DNA of 64,000 nucleotides, taken from Phreatobacter sp. (GTDB taxonomy: Bacteria; Pseudomonadota; Alphaproteobacteria; Rhizobiales; Phreatobacteraceae). The notes below the pieces were generated by a model that saw nothing but the letters and a program-made list of their open reading frames with translations, was not told the DNA's origin and searched no databases. The stretch covers positions 89,350 through 153,349 of the forward strand of contig NZ_JAEULY010000020.1 of assembly GCF_016793595.1 (NCBI RefSeq), in the 5' to 3' direction. Both the position numbers and the translations under genes were made by a program. Positions 34,814 to 44,406 of this stretch are shown here, piece by piece (the first letter of the stretch is position 1; the number at the start of each line of letters is the position of its first letter).

Positions 34814-35488
34814 ATGCCCCGTACTCTCGGAATCGCGACCATCGGCCAGTCGCCGCGCGACGACATCGCAGACCTGTTCGCCGCGCAGGCGCCCGCGGGA
34901 ACGCGCGTGGTGCTGCGCGGCTGCCTTGATGGGCTGACCGATGCCGAGATCGCCGCCCGCCCACCGATCAGCGGGGCTGACACGCTCTACACGCGCCTGC
35001 GCGGGGGCACGGACATCAAGATCTCCAAGAAGCACGTCATCGAGCGCTCGCCCGAGACGCTGCGCCTCCTGCGCGAGGAAGACGGCTGCGACGCCATCGT
35101 CTTCGCCTGCACCGGCGACTTCCCGCCGATGGAGGGCGATGCCGGCGTGCTGTTCCCGTCGCGGGTGCTGAATGGCCTTGCCAGCGCGCTGCTGCCCGAG
35201 GGCCGGCTTGGCATCCTGCTGCCCCTGCCCGAGCAGGTCGGCAAGCTGAAGGCCAAGTGGGAACGCCCCGGCCTCGAAGTCGTCGGCGAACCGCTGCGCC
35301 CCAGCGCGACACCCGAGGAGGCCGCCGCCGCCGCCGAGCGGCTGAAGGCCATGAAGCCCGATCTCGTCGCCATGGACTGCATGAGCTACGGACCGGCGCT
35401 GAAGGCCGCGGTGAAGCCGGTCCTCGGCCTGCCGGTGATCCTGTCGATCACCGCCACCGCCCGCGTGATGAACGAGATGCTGTCGTGA
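34814..35488 (+). CDS. aroM: AroM family protein
   Basis: Protein of 224 residues matching AroM, whose biochemical role is not established. Typical segments are LGIATIGQSPRDDI at the start, DAIVFACTGDFPPME in the middle and LVAMDCMSYGPALK near the end. AroM belongs to the Asp/Glu/hydantoin racemase fold; the two Cys (in FACTG and MDCMS) sit where racemases of this fold keep their catalytic pair. Between a transporter and DUF917/HyuA genes, a racemase-like role on a hydantoin or amino acid derivative is a reasonable inference. It is not linked to shikimate genes here. Confidence 0.88.
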   Translation: MPRTLGIATIGQSPRDDIADLFAAQAPAGTRVVLRGCLDGLTDAEIAARPPISGADTLYTRLRGGTDIKISKKHVIERSPETLRLLREEDGCDAIVFACTGDFPPMEGDAGVLFPSRVLNGLASALLPEGRLGILLPLPEQVGKLKAKWERPGLEVVGEPLRPSATPEEAAAAAERLKAMKPDLVAMDCMSYGPALKAAVKPVLGLPVILSITATARVMNEMLS

Positions 35489-35543
35489 GCACCAAGCCCG
35501 CCAGCGAACACCCGCATCCGAGCCTCAAGGGCCGCTCCCGATC

Positions 35544-36629
35544 ATGACCGACCTTCGCGACATCACCCTCGACGACATCGAATCCCTCGCAGTCGGCGCC
35601 TGGATTCTCGGCACCGGCGGCGGCGGCAGCCCCTATCTCGGCCTCCTGAACATGCGCCAGCTCTATGCCGAGGGCTTCAAGGTGCAACTGATGCAGCCGG
35701 GCGACCTCGCCGACGACGACTGGGTCGCGGCGGTGTCCAATATGGGCGCCCCGCTGGTCGGGCAGGAGCGATTGACCGATAGCCGCACCATCGCCCGCGC
35801 GGTCGGCCTGATGGAGGATCATACCGGCATCCGCTTCCGCGGCATCATGGCGCTGGAGATCGGCGGGGGTAACTCGATCCAGCCGCTCATGGCCGCCGCC
35901 CATCTCGGCCGGCCGGTGATCGACGCGGACATGATGGGCCGCGCCTATCCGGAAGCGCAGATGACCTCCGTCGCCGTCGGCGACCTCAAGCCCTACCCGC
36001 TCTCCACCGTCGACTGCCGCGGCCTCGAAGCCGTGGTGCAGACCGTGCCGACCTGGAAGTGGATGGAGCGGGTCAGCCGCAAGATCTGCGTCGAATACGG
36101 CTCCATCGCCTCGACCTGCAAGGCGCCGCGCACCGGCGCCGAGGTGAAGCAGTGGTGCATTCCGGGCACCACCACCAAGGCCATCGCCATCGGTGCGGCC
36201 GTTCGCGAGGCGCAGCGACGGCACGAGGACCCGATCGACGCCATCCTGTCGGTGGAGCCCGGCAAGATCCTCTATCGCGGCAAGGTCACCGACGTAGAGC
36301 GCCGCGCGACCGAGGGTTTCCTGCGCGGCCGCACCCGTTTCGACGGCGTCGATGCCTGGAAGGGCACCGCGCTGGACGTCGCCTTCCAGAACGAATGGAT
36401 CGTCGCCTGGCAGGACGGCGAGCCCATCGCCATGTCGCCAGACCTGATCTGCGTGCTCGACACCGTGACCGGCGAAGCCATCGGCACCGAGACCATCCGC
36501 TACGGCCAGCGCGTGACGGTCATCGCGCTGCCCACGGCCGACGTGTTCCTCACCCCCAAGGGCCTGCAGCATGTCGGCCCCCGGGCCTTCAACTACGATA
36601 TCGACTTCAAGAGCGTGTTCGGATCATGA
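35544..36629 (+). CDS. DUF917 family protein
   Basis: Protein of 361 residues, the normal DUF917 length. Recognisable pieces are IESLAVGAWILGTGGGGSPY at the start, MALEIGGGNSIQPLMAAAHL near residue 110, IDADMMGRAYPEAQM and the C-terminal VFLTPKGLQHVGPRAFNYDI. The biochemical role is unproved; the family is generally paired with HyuA-type proteins, as here, where the two genes overlap by 4 bp. I expect a complex or shared reaction with the HyuA product. No signal peptide is present, so it is cytoplasmic. Confidence 0.9.
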   Translation: MTDLRDITLDDIESLAVGAWILGTGGGGSPYLGLLNMRQLYAEGFKVQLMQPGDLADDDWVAAVSNMGAPLVGQERLTDSRTIARAVGLMEDHTGIRFRGIMALEIGGGNSIQPLMAAAHLGRPVIDADMMGRAYPEAQMTSVAVGDLKPYPLSTVDCRGLEAVVQTVPTWKWMERVSRKICVEYGSIASTCKAPRTGAEVKQWCIPGTTTKAIAIGAAVREAQRRHEDPIDAILSVEPGKILYRGKVTDVERRATEGFLRGRTRFDGVDAWKGTALDVAFQNEWIVAWQDGEPIAMSPDLICVLDTVTGEAIGTETIRYGQRVTVIALPTADVFLTPKGLQHVGPRAFNYDIDFKSVFGS

Positions 36630-38179
36630 GACGGATCGGCATCGACGTCGGCGGCACCAATACGGATGCCGTCCTGATCGAGGACGGCAAGGTGGCGGGC
36701 GCGGTCAAGGCCCCGACATCCGAGGACGTCACCGGCGGCATTCTGGAAGCGCTGGCGAAGCTCGGCGCGTCCGGCGCGCTCAAGGCCAAGGGCATCGACG
36801 CCGTGATGATCGGCACGACGCATTTCATCAACGCGGTCGTCCAGCGCCGGCACCTGTCGAAGGTCGCGGCGCTGCGCCTCGGCCTGCCATCGGGCGCGAC
36901 CCTCCCACCCTTCTGCGATTGGCCGAAGGACCTCGCCGAGCTGGTTCGCGGCGCGGTCTACATGGTCGAGGGCGGCCACGAATATGACGGCCGGCCGTTC
37001 ATGCCGCTGGACCGCGAGGCGGTGGCGAAGGCCGCGCGCGAGATGAAGGCGAAGGGGCTGACTGCCGTCGCCATTTCCTCGGTCTTCTCGCCACTCGACC
37101 CGTCCCACGAGAAGGAGGCGGCGGAGATCGTCGCCCGCGAGAATCCGGGTGCGGTGATCACCTGTTCGTCCGATCTCGGCCGCATCGGCCTGCTGGAGCG
37201 CGAGAATGCCGGCCTCCTGAACGCCGCGCTGACGGACCTTGCCCGCGACACCATCGCGGCCTTCGAAAAGGCCATCGCCGACAGCGGCATCGCCGCGCCG
37301 CTGTTCATCACCCAGAACGACGGCACCGTCGCCGAGGCCCACCAGGCCATGCGTCTGCCGGTCTATTCCTTCGCCTCCGGCGCGACCAACTCCATGCGCG
37401 GCGCCGCCTATCTCTCCGGCCTCGACGACGCCATGGTCGCCGATGTCGGCGGCACGACGACGGATATCGGCCAGCTGAAGAACGGCTTCCCGCGCGAGGC
37501 CAACTCGGTTGTGCAGGTCGGCGGCGTGCGCACGCTGTTCCGCATGCCGGACCTCCTGTCCTTCGGTCTCGGCGGCGGCAGCCATGTGTCGCTCGACCCG
37601 CTCTCCATCGGTCCGCTGTCGGTCGGCTATCGCCTGCTGAAGGACGGCATCGCCTTCGGCGGCGGTCAGCTCACCACCAGCGACGTCGCCATCGCCGCCG
37701 GCCTGCTCCCCATCGGCGACAGGGCGAGGGTCGCGCATCTCGACACGGCGACCACCGCGCGCGTCTTCGCCGAGGCGAAGCGCATGGTGGAAGAGGCGCT
37801 CGACCGGATGAAGACCGAATCCGGCGACGTGCCGCTGATCGCGGTCGGCGGCGGCGCCTTCCTGATCCCCGACGCCATCGAAGGCGCATCGCGGGTGATC
37901 CGCGTCGAACACGGCGACTGCGCCAACGCGGTCGGCGCGGCCATCGCGCAGGTCTCCGGCGAATGCGATCAGATCTTCCGCGAGCTCAGCCGCAACGACG
38001 CGATCGCGGCGGCCCAGCGCATCGCCGCCGACAATGCGGTGGCGGCCGGCGCCGACCGGGCCACGATCTCGACCATCGAGACCGAGGACATGCCGATCGC
38101 CTATCTGCCCGGCAACTCGCTGCGCGTGCGCGTGCGCGTGGTCGGTTCGGTGGCCGCCGGCACGGCGGCCGCCGCCTGA
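36626..38179 (+). CDS. hyuA: Hydantoinase/oxoprolinase family protein (HyuA)
   Basis: ATP-dependent amidohydrolase-type protein of 517 residues with the ASKHA ATPase fold. The two phosphate loops are IGIDVGGTNTDAVLIEDGK at the N-terminus and VADVGGTTTDIGQLKNG near 275. FGLGGGSHVSLDPLSIGPLS and LIAVGGGAFLIPDA follow. It is shorter than full 5-oxoprolinases (about 680) and has the length of the version that is paired with DUF917. Expected chemistry is ATP-driven opening of a cyclic amide; the substrate is not known. It is the last gene of the IclR-Pot-AroM-DUF917-HyuA operon. Confidence 0.9.
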   Translation: MRRIGIDVGGTNTDAVLIEDGKVAGAVKAPTSEDVTGGILEALAKLGASGALKAKGIDAVMIGTTHFINAVVQRRHLSKVAALRLGLPSGATLPPFCDWPKDLAELVRGAVYMVEGGHEYDGRPFMPLDREAVAKAAREMKAKGLTAVAISSVFSPLDPSHEKEAAEIVARENPGAVITCSSDLGRIGLLERENAGLLNAALTDLARDTIAAFEKAIADSGIAAPLFITQNDGTVAEAHQAMRLPVYSFASGATNSMRGAAYLSGLDDAMVADVGGTTTDIGQLKNGFPREANSVVQVGGVRTLFRMPDLLSFGLGGGSHVSLDPLSIGPLSVGYRLLKDGIAFGGGQLTTSDVAIAAGLLPIGDRARVAHLDTATTARVFAEAKRMVEEALDRMKTESGDVPLIAVGGGAFLIPDAIEGASRVIRVEHGDCANAVGAAIAQVSGECDQIFRELSRNDAIAAAQRIAADNAVAAGADRATISTIETEDMPIAYLPGNSLRVRVRVVGSVAAGTAAAA

Positions 38180-38186
38180 TAGCCGC

Positions 38187-39713
38187 CTAGCGCCTCGATG
38201 CGGCCGGCACTGTCGCCGCGTCGCGCAGGCCGCGCCAGGCATCGAGCCGGACGTCCAGATCGGATTGCGGCGGCGGCGCGGGAGCCGCCTCCGTGCGGAT
38301 GCCGAGCGCCGGCGGATCGAGGCGTCCTATGGCAGCGAGGACAGTGTAGGAAGCCACCGTCCGGTCGCCCTGCGCCTGGATGAGCCGCGCACGGGCGGAA
38401 ACCGCGTCCTGTTGCGCATTGAGCAGTTCAGTGATCGTGCGCAGACCGGCGTCGAGCTGCTTGCGGATACCCTCGACCGTGACATCAGCGCTGCGCACCT
38501 CGTCGCTGGCCGCCTTCGCGGCAAAGCTGGCATTGTCGAAGGCGACGCGCCCCGAATAGGCCGCCGAACGGGCCTGCAGCCGCGCCGAATCGAGGACCAG
38601 GCGCGCCTGCCCCGCGAGTTCGCGGTTCTGGCGCACCTGCGCCTCCGGACCGCCGCCGGCATAGAGCGGCACGGTCATGCGTCCGACCACCTGCAGGCTG
38701 TCGATGCGCCGCGTCGCGCTATCGGCGTCCATATCGCGAGCGGCCTGCCCTTCCAGCGTCACCTGCGGCAGCATCTGGCCCTGGGCGACGCGCACGGCCG
38801 CATCGGCGCCGCGCACCGCCTCGGCCGCGGCCAGTACGGCGGGATTGTCGCGGCCGGCGAGGTCCCGAGCTGCCTCCCCCGAGCGCGGCAGCAGGCGCTC
38901 GGGCGTTCGGACACCCGCAAGGCGGGGCGACGGCATCGCCCCGACGAGACGAAGGAACCGGTCGCGGGCGACGGCAAGGCCCGCTTCGGCGGCGTTGAGG
39001 TCGGCAAGACCACGGCTCAGACGCGCCTCCGCCTGGGCGATGTCGGTCGGCGTCGCGACGCCAGCGCCGAGCCGCGTGCGGATGGCCGCCAGCGTCTCAC
39101 GCAGGAAGCCGACATTGCGGCGCTGCACCTCGACCAGCGCCTGCCCGGTATGGACCGCGACGAAGGTCGCCGCCACGTCGAGCAGCACCGCATGTTCCAC
39201 CGCGCGCAGCTGCTCGCGCTGGGCGGCGGTCAGCCGCTCCGCCTGATGCACGGCGTTCTGCGTGCGGCCGCCGTCGAACAGGGTTTGTGACGCGGTCAGC
39301 GCCACGCCCCGGCGCGGCAGCGTCGAGGATTCCGTGACATTGACCGGGCTGCCGCGCAGCAGCGAGCTGGTCGCCAGCACGCCGGCATAGGTCGTCGCGC
39401 TCACCTGCGGCAGCATGGCGGCGCGCGCCTGGGGAATCGTCTCGCGCGTCGCCCGCACCTGAGCCCGCTGGGCGAGAATGTCGGGATTGGTCGCATAGGC
39501 GCGCGCCAGCGCGGCGTCGAGCGTGGCGATGCCGGAAGAGGCGGGACGTGGCCTCTGGCGCTGTGTCCTCGTCTCGGCGAGGGCCGCATGTGCAAGCAGG
39601 CTCAGGATCGCCAGCGCGAGGCCGGCAGCGCGCAGGCCGCCGGTTCGTCCTCGGGGTGTGCCAGCGAGCCCCACGCCAGCGGCGAGGACGCGGGATGACG
39701 ATGCGATGGGCAT
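38187..39713 (-). CDS. TolC-family outer-membrane efflux protein
   Basis: Outer-membrane channel of about 508 residues. Two related halves each have long amphipathic helices: LDAALARAYATNPDILAQRA and VLLDVAATFVAVHTGQALVE in the first, RLEAR-type repeats QARLVLDSARLQARSAAYSG and ELLNAQQDAVSARARLIQAQ in the second. The signal is the hydrophobic LRAAGLALAILSLLAHAALA near residue 45 from this start. The start is unsure; ATG 39776 is possible but would run into a likely response-regulator box. It is divergent from the adaptor and RND pump genes and presumably forms their outer-membrane exit duct. Confidence 0.88.
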   Translation of the reverse strand: MPIASSSRVLAAGVGLAGTPRGRTGGLRAAGLALAILSLLAHAALAETRTQRQRPRPASSGIATLDAALARAYATNPDILAQRAQVRATRETIPQARAAMLPQVSATTYAGVLATSSLLRGSPVNVTESSTLPRRGVALTASQTLFDGGRTQNAVHQAERLTAAQREQLRAVEHAVLLDVAATFVAVHTGQALVEVQRRNVGFLRETLAAIRTRLGAGVATPTDIAQAEARLSRGLADLNAAEAGLAVARDRFLRLVGAMPSPRLAGVRTPERLLPRSGEAARDLAGRDNPAVLAAAEAVRGADAAVRVAQGQMLPQVTLEGQAARDMDADSATRRIDSLQVVGRMTVPLYAGGGPEAQVRQNRELAGQARLVLDSARLQARSAAYSGRVAFDNASFAAKAASDEVRSADVTVEGIRKQLDAGLRTITELLNAQQDAVSARARLIQAQGDRTVASYTVLAAIGRLDPPALGIRTEAAPAPPPQSDLDVRLDAWRGLRDAATVPAASRR

Positions 39714-39758
39714 GGGAGGATCGTAGCGATTCAACCGCCGCCGTCTACCGATCTCAAC

Positions 39759-39775
39759 CTGACAGAATGCTGACA
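39759..39775. promoter_or_regulatory. Direct-repeat box for an OmpR-type regulator
   Basis: CTGACA-GAATG-CTGACA is a perfect direct repeat with an 11-bp period in the 152-bp gap between the divergent tolC and adaptor genes. OmpR-family response regulators bind direct repeats with this spacing. The matching regulator is probably the one encoded at 45750-46469. Confidence 0.5.
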
Positions 39776-39865
39776 TCCACCGTCAGCCACCGACAAGGTG
39801 CCGGGGGTTATAGCTGCCGTCTTCCTGCGGCCGGGGTGGTGCGCAGTGACGCGGACGCAACCGAT

Positions 39866-41128
39866 ATGCGAACTGGATCACTCGGACGACGAGCGCTCGC
39901 GATTTCTGGGCTGGTCGTTCTCGCAGCCGTGGCAGCTTACAGCTATGGCCTGTTCCGCAGCCCGACTTCCGAAGGGCACGCCGCCGGCATCGCCGCGCCA
40001 TCGGCGCAGGCGGTTGGACCACAGGCCCCGGCGACAGCCGCGGGCGACGGATCGGTCCGCCTCACGGAAAACGAGCTCCGCAGCCTGACGATCGAGCCGG
40101 TCGCCTCGCGACCGTTCCGTCCGCGCTTCGTCACCGAGGGCAAGATCGCCACCAACGAGGATCGCGCCAGCCCCGTCTTCTCGCCCTATGCCGGCAAGGT
40201 CGTCCGGATCATGGCGCGGCCCGGCGATCTCGTCACCGAAGGCCAGGTTCTGTTCACCATCGAGGCCACCGACATGGTCTCCGCGCAGAACGATTACGTC
40301 GCCGCGGTCTCGGCACTGGAGAAGGCGCGCACGGCGCTGCGCCTCGCCGAGATCAACGAGCGGCGTCAGCGCGATCTCTACAATGGCCGCGCAGCTCCCC
40401 TGCGCGACTTCGAGCAGGCGCAGGCCGACCACAAGGGCGCGCAGGCCGACGAGCGCGCCGCCGTCGCCGCCCTCCGCGCCGTGGAGAACCGCCTGCGCAT
40501 TCTCGGCAAGACCGAAGGCGACCTGACGCAGCTGCGCGAGCGCGGCACGATCAATTCGGAGACGCCCATCGTCGCGCCGATCTCCGGCCTCATCGCCCAG
40601 CGGCGCATCGGCCCCGGCCAGTTCGTGCAGGGTGGCGGCGAGCCGCTATTCCTCGTCGACGACACATCGCATGTCTGGGTGCAGGCCTTCGTCAGGGAAG
40701 GCGACAGCCATTCCGTCGATATCGGCGACGAGATCGAGTTCCAGGTCATGTCCCGGCCGGGTCAGACCTTCACCGGCACGATCAGCCATGTCGCGAGCGT
40801 GCTGGACGCGGCAACCCACCGCCTCGCCGTGCGCGCGAACATCCCCAACCCGCGCGGCATCCTCAAGCGTGAGATGTTCGCGACCGTCACGGTCTTCACC
40901 GAGAAGGCATCCGACTGGCCCGCCGTGCCGCGCCGCGCGGTGATCCGGCAGGGCGAGCTCTCCCATGTCTGGACCGTTTCCGAGAGTGGCCAGGCCACCA
41001 TCCGGCGGATCCGGACCGGGCTGGTCCAGGACGGCTTCGTCCAGGTCCTGGAGGGAATCGCCCCCGGCGAACGCATCGTGGTCCAGGGCAGCCTCTTCCT
41101 CGACCAGATGGCCAGCGAGGCCCGCTAG
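39866..41128 (+). CDS. RND efflux periplasmic adaptor (HlyD/CusB-like)
   Basis: Membrane-fusion protein of 420 residues: one N-terminal membrane anchor (ISGLVVLAAVAAYSYGLF), a barrel-sandwich (lipoyl) domain VFSPYAGKVVRIMARPGDLV, a helical hairpin (QAQADHKGAQADERAAVAAL), and a beta-barrel domain near FQVMSRPGQTFTGTISHVAS. It closely resembles the CusB/CzcB group that serves heavy-metal pumps. No N-terminal Met cluster like that of CusB was seen. The pump gene follows after 134 bp. The frame is open far upstream; ATG 39866 gives the natural membrane anchor. Confidence 0.9.
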   Translation: MRTGSLGRRALAISGLVVLAAVAAYSYGLFRSPTSEGHAAGIAAPSAQAVGPQAPATAAGDGSVRLTENELRSLTIEPVASRPFRPRFVTEGKIATNEDRASPVFSPYAGKVVRIMARPGDLVTEGQVLFTIEATDMVSAQNDYVAAVSALEKARTALRLAEINERRQRDLYNGRAAPLRDFEQAQADHKGAQADERAAVAALRAVENRLRILGKTEGDLTQLRERGTINSETPIVAPISGLIAQRRIGPGQFVQGGGEPLFLVDDTSHVWVQAFVREGDSHSVDIGDEIEFQVMSRPGQTFTGTISHVASVLDAATHRLAVRANIPNPRGILKREMFATVTVFTEKASDWPAVPRRAVIRQGELSHVWTVSESGQATIRRIRTGLVQDGFVQVLEGIAPGERIVVQGSLFLDQMASEAR

Positions 41129-41262
41129 AACCGCCACCCCATTCACCCCATTCCCATGAGCATGGTCTTTCCCGAAGGCCCACCCCCCTTTCGGAAACCA
41201 TGCTCCGGAGGCTGCCGGCGGACCTCGCCGCTGGCAGCCTCCAGCCCTTCCGGAACGCAGCC

Positions 41263-44200
41263 GTGAACGCGCTCATCTCCTTCTCGCTCGACCGCCGGGT
41301 GCTGGTCGCGCTGGTCTTCCTGATCGCGCTCGCCGCCGGCGGCTTCGCGTTCACGCGCCTCAATATCGAGGCCTATCCCGACCCGGTGCCGCCGCTGGTC
41401 GATGTCATCACCCAGTCGCCGGGCCTCTCGGCGGAGGAGATCGAGCGCTACATCACGACGCCGATCGAAAACCAGATGGCCGGCATCCAGAACCTGCGCG
41501 TCATGCGCACCACGTCGGTCTTCGGCCTCTCCGACGTGAAGCTGCAGTTCACCTACGATTTCAGCTACGAGGAAGCACTGCAGCGGGTGCTCAATCGCCT
41601 CGGCCAGCTCGGCCCCCTGCCCGGCGGCGCGCAGCCGCAGATCTCACCCATGAGCCCGATCGGCGAGATCTTCCGCTACCGCGTGGTCGGCCCGCCCGGC
41701 TATTCGCTGACCGATCTGCGCACCATGCAGGACTGGATCCTGTCGCGCCGGTTCAAGTCGGTGCCCGGCGTGGTCGATGCCACCGGCTGGGGCGGCACGT
41801 CCAAGACCTACGACGTCACCGTCGACTTCCAGAAACTGATCGCCGCCGGCCTGACCCTGCCGCAGGTGATGACGGCGCTGCAGAACGCCAACATCAATGT
41901 CGGCGGCAATACGATCGAGATCGGTCCGCAGGCGGGCGTGGTGCGCGGCGTCGGCCTGATCCGCTCGATCGACGACATTGCCGGCACCCTGATCGCGCAG
42001 TCCAACGGCACGCCGGTGCGCATCCGCGACATCGCCGCCGTTTCGGTCGGCCATCTGCCGCGTCTCGGCATTGCCGGCATGAACGACACCGACGACGTGG
42101 TTCAGGGCATCGTGCTCATGCGCCGCGGCGAGAAGAGCATGCCGACGCTGGAACGCGTGGAGGTCGAAGTCAACCGCATCAATGCGGGCGGCGTCCTGCC
42201 GCCGGGCGTCAAGATCGAGCGGCTTTACGACCGCAAGGAGCTGATCCAGATCACCACGCACACCGTGATGCACAGCCTGCTGTTCGGCGTGCTCTTCGTC
42301 TTCCTGGTGCAGTGGGTGTTCCTCGGCAATCTCAGGAGCGCCATCATCGTCTCGGCGACGATCCCCTTCGCGCTCTGCACCGCCGTCATCATCATCGTGC
42401 TGCAAGGCGAGTCCGCGAATCTTCTATCCGCCGGCGCGCTCGATTTCGGCCTGATCGTCGATGCCACCGTCATCATGATGGAGAACATCTTCCGGCACCT
42501 TGCGGAGCGGAGCACCCATCACGGCGCCGGTCCGGACGACGAGAAGAGCCGCGTCGCCACGGTGCTGGCGGCGGCGCGCGAGGTGGTCGGGCCGATCTTC
42601 TTCTCCTCGGCCATCATCATCGTCGGCTTCCTGCCGCTGTTCATGCTGTCGGGCGTCGAGGGCCACATCTTCTCGCCCATGGCCAAGACCTATGCCTATG
42701 CGCTCGCCGGCGGCCTGATCGCGACCTTCACGGTGACACCCGCCCTCTCCGCGATCATGCTCAAGGGCAAGCTCTCCGAGACGGAGACCATCGTCGTGCG
42801 CGCCATCCGGCGCGTCTACGAGCCGATGCTCGGCACGATCATCCGCTACCGGTTCCTGGTCATCGCGGCGGCCGTGCTGCTGCTCGCCGGCACCGGCATC
42901 ACCCTGCGTTCGCTTGGCCTCGAATTCCTGCCGAAGCTGGAAGAGGGCAATATGTGGGTGCGCGCCACCTTCCATCCGACCATCTCGCTGCAGGAAGGCA
43001 ATGTCTATGTGAACCGCATGCGCCGGGTGATCGCGAGTTTCCCGGAGGTGCAGCGCGCGATCTCCCAGCAGGGCCGCCCGGACGACGGCACCGACGTCGC
43101 CGGCTTCAACAATGCCGAAGTCTTCGTGCCGCTGCGTCCCGCCACGGAGTGGCGGCCCGGCATGACCAAGGAGAAGCTGATCGAGGAGGTCAATGCGCGC
43201 CTGTCCGCGGAACTGCCGGGCGTCGTGTTCAACTTCTCGCAATATCTCGAGGACAACGTCGCCGAGGCCGCCTCGGGCGTGAAGGGCGAGAACGCCATCA
43301 AGGTGTTCGGCAACGACCTGCAGGAGATCACGCGGACCGCCCAGCAGATCCGCGACGCGATCCGCACCGTGCCCGGCGTGCAGGATCTTGCCGTGTTCAA
43401 CGTGCTGGGACAGCCGACGGTCGAGATCGAGGTCGACCGGGAAAAGGCCGGCCGCTTCGGCCTGCAGCCCGGCGACATCAACACGGCGATCAAGACGGCG
43501 ATCGCCGGCGACACGCCCGGCGACCTCTACGAGCGTGGCTCGGACCGGCATTTCCCCATCATCGTCCGGCTGGCCGAGCGCTATCGCGCCAGCCCCGAGG
43601 CCATCGGCGAACTGCGCATCGGCGTCAGCGACGGCAATGGCGGCATCGCGCAGGTGCCGATCCGCGAAATCGCGACCGTGCGGATCGTCTCCGGGCCCTC
43701 GACCATCTATCGCGAGGGCCAGCAGCGCTACGTGCCGATTCGCTTCTCCGTGCGTGGGCGCGATCTCGGCAGCACCGTGCTGGAAGCCCAGGCGCGCGTC
43801 GCGAGCCAGGTGACATTGCCCTTCGGCTCGCGGCTCGAGTGGGTCGGCGAATTCGGCAATCTCCAGGACGCCGTCGCCCGGCTCCAGGTCATCGTGCCAC
43901 TCACCCTGCTGCTGATCGGTCTGCTGCTCTATGCCTATTTCGCGTCGCTGACGGACACGCTGCTGGCGCTCAGCGTCATCCCGCTGGCGCTGGTCGGCGG
44001 CATCCTCGCGCTGGCCGTGACCGGGACGCCTTTCGGCGTGTCGGCCGCCATCGGCTTCATCGCGCTGTTCGGCATTTCGGTGATGGGCGGCATCCTCGTC
44101 ATCGTCCACTACAACACGATGATCGACGCGGGTCTTGCCCGCTACGAGGCGGTGGCGGAGGCGTGCCGCGTCAGCATGCGGCCGGTGCTGATGACCTGCG

Positions 44201-44403
44201 TCGCGGCCTGCGTCGGGCTCCTGCCGGCGGCGGTCTCGACCGGCATCGGCAGCCAGGTGCAGCGGCCGCTGGCCTTCGTCGTGGTCGGCGGCATCACGCT
44301 GGCTCCGGTGCTGATCCTGCTGGTTCTGCCGGCGCTGATCGCGGTGTTCTCGCGGCGCGGCGCGAAGCCCGAGACAGCCGGGGCCTTTCACCCGGCGGAG
44401 TGA
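41263..44403 (+). CDS. Heavy-metal-type RND efflux pump (CusA/CzcA family)
   Basis: Inner-membrane pump of 1046 residues with 12 helices and two large periplasmic loops. The start GTG 41263 yields VNALISFSLDRRVLVALVFL, the normal RND beginning; an upstream ATG at 41200 adds 21 atypical residues. The helix-4 proton relay is GALDFGLIVDATVIMMENIF, which keeps the Asp, Asp and Glu of heavy-metal pumps. Other family blocks are GLEFLPKLEEGNMWVRATFH and the ISVMGGILVIVHYNTMI of helix 11. It works with the adaptor and the TolC protein to export cations or other compounds; the metal cannot be told. No methionine ladder like that of CusA was verified. Confidence 0.9.
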   Translation: MNALISFSLDRRVLVALVFLIALAAGGFAFTRLNIEAYPDPVPPLVDVITQSPGLSAEEIERYITTPIENQMAGIQNLRVMRTTSVFGLSDVKLQFTYDFSYEEALQRVLNRLGQLGPLPGGAQPQISPMSPIGEIFRYRVVGPPGYSLTDLRTMQDWILSRRFKSVPGVVDATGWGGTSKTYDVTVDFQKLIAAGLTLPQVMTALQNANINVGGNTIEIGPQAGVVRGVGLIRSIDDIAGTLIAQSNGTPVRIRDIAAVSVGHLPRLGIAGMNDTDDVVQGIVLMRRGEKSMPTLERVEVEVNRINAGGVLPPGVKIERLYDRKELIQITTHTVMHSLLFGVLFVFLVQWVFLGNLRSAIIVSATIPFALCTAVIIIVLQGESANLLSAGALDFGLIVDATVIMMENIFRHLAERSTHHGAGPDDEKSRVATVLAAAREVVGPIFFSSAIIIVGFLPLFMLSGVEGHIFSPMAKTYAYALAGGLIATFTVTPALSAIMLKGKLSETETIVVRAIRRVYEPMLGTIIRYRFLVIAAAVLLLAGTGITLRSLGLEFLPKLEEGNMWVRATFHPTISLQEGNVYVNRMRRVIASFPEVQRAISQQGRPDDGTDVAGFNNAEVFVPLRPATEWRPGMTKEKLIEEVNARLSAELPGVVFNFSQYLEDNVAEAASGVKGENAIKVFGNDLQEITRTAQQIRDAIRTVPGVQDLAVFNVLGQPTVEIEVDREKAGRFGLQPGDINTAIKTAIAGDTPGDLYERGSDRHFPIIVRLAERYRASPEAIGELRIGVSDGNGGIAQVPIREIATVRIVSGPSTIYREGQQRYVPIRFSVRGRDLGSTVLEAQARVASQVTLPFGSRLEWVGEFGNLQDAVARLQVIVPLTLLLIGLLLYAYFASLTDTLLALSVIPLALVGGILALAVTGTPFGVSAAIGFIALFGISVMGGILVIVHYNTMIDAGLARYEAVAEACRVSMRPVLMTCVAACVGLLPAAVSTGIGSQVQRPLAFVVVGGITLAPVLILLVLPALIAVFSRRGAKPETAGAFHPAE

Positions 44404-44406
44404 CGG

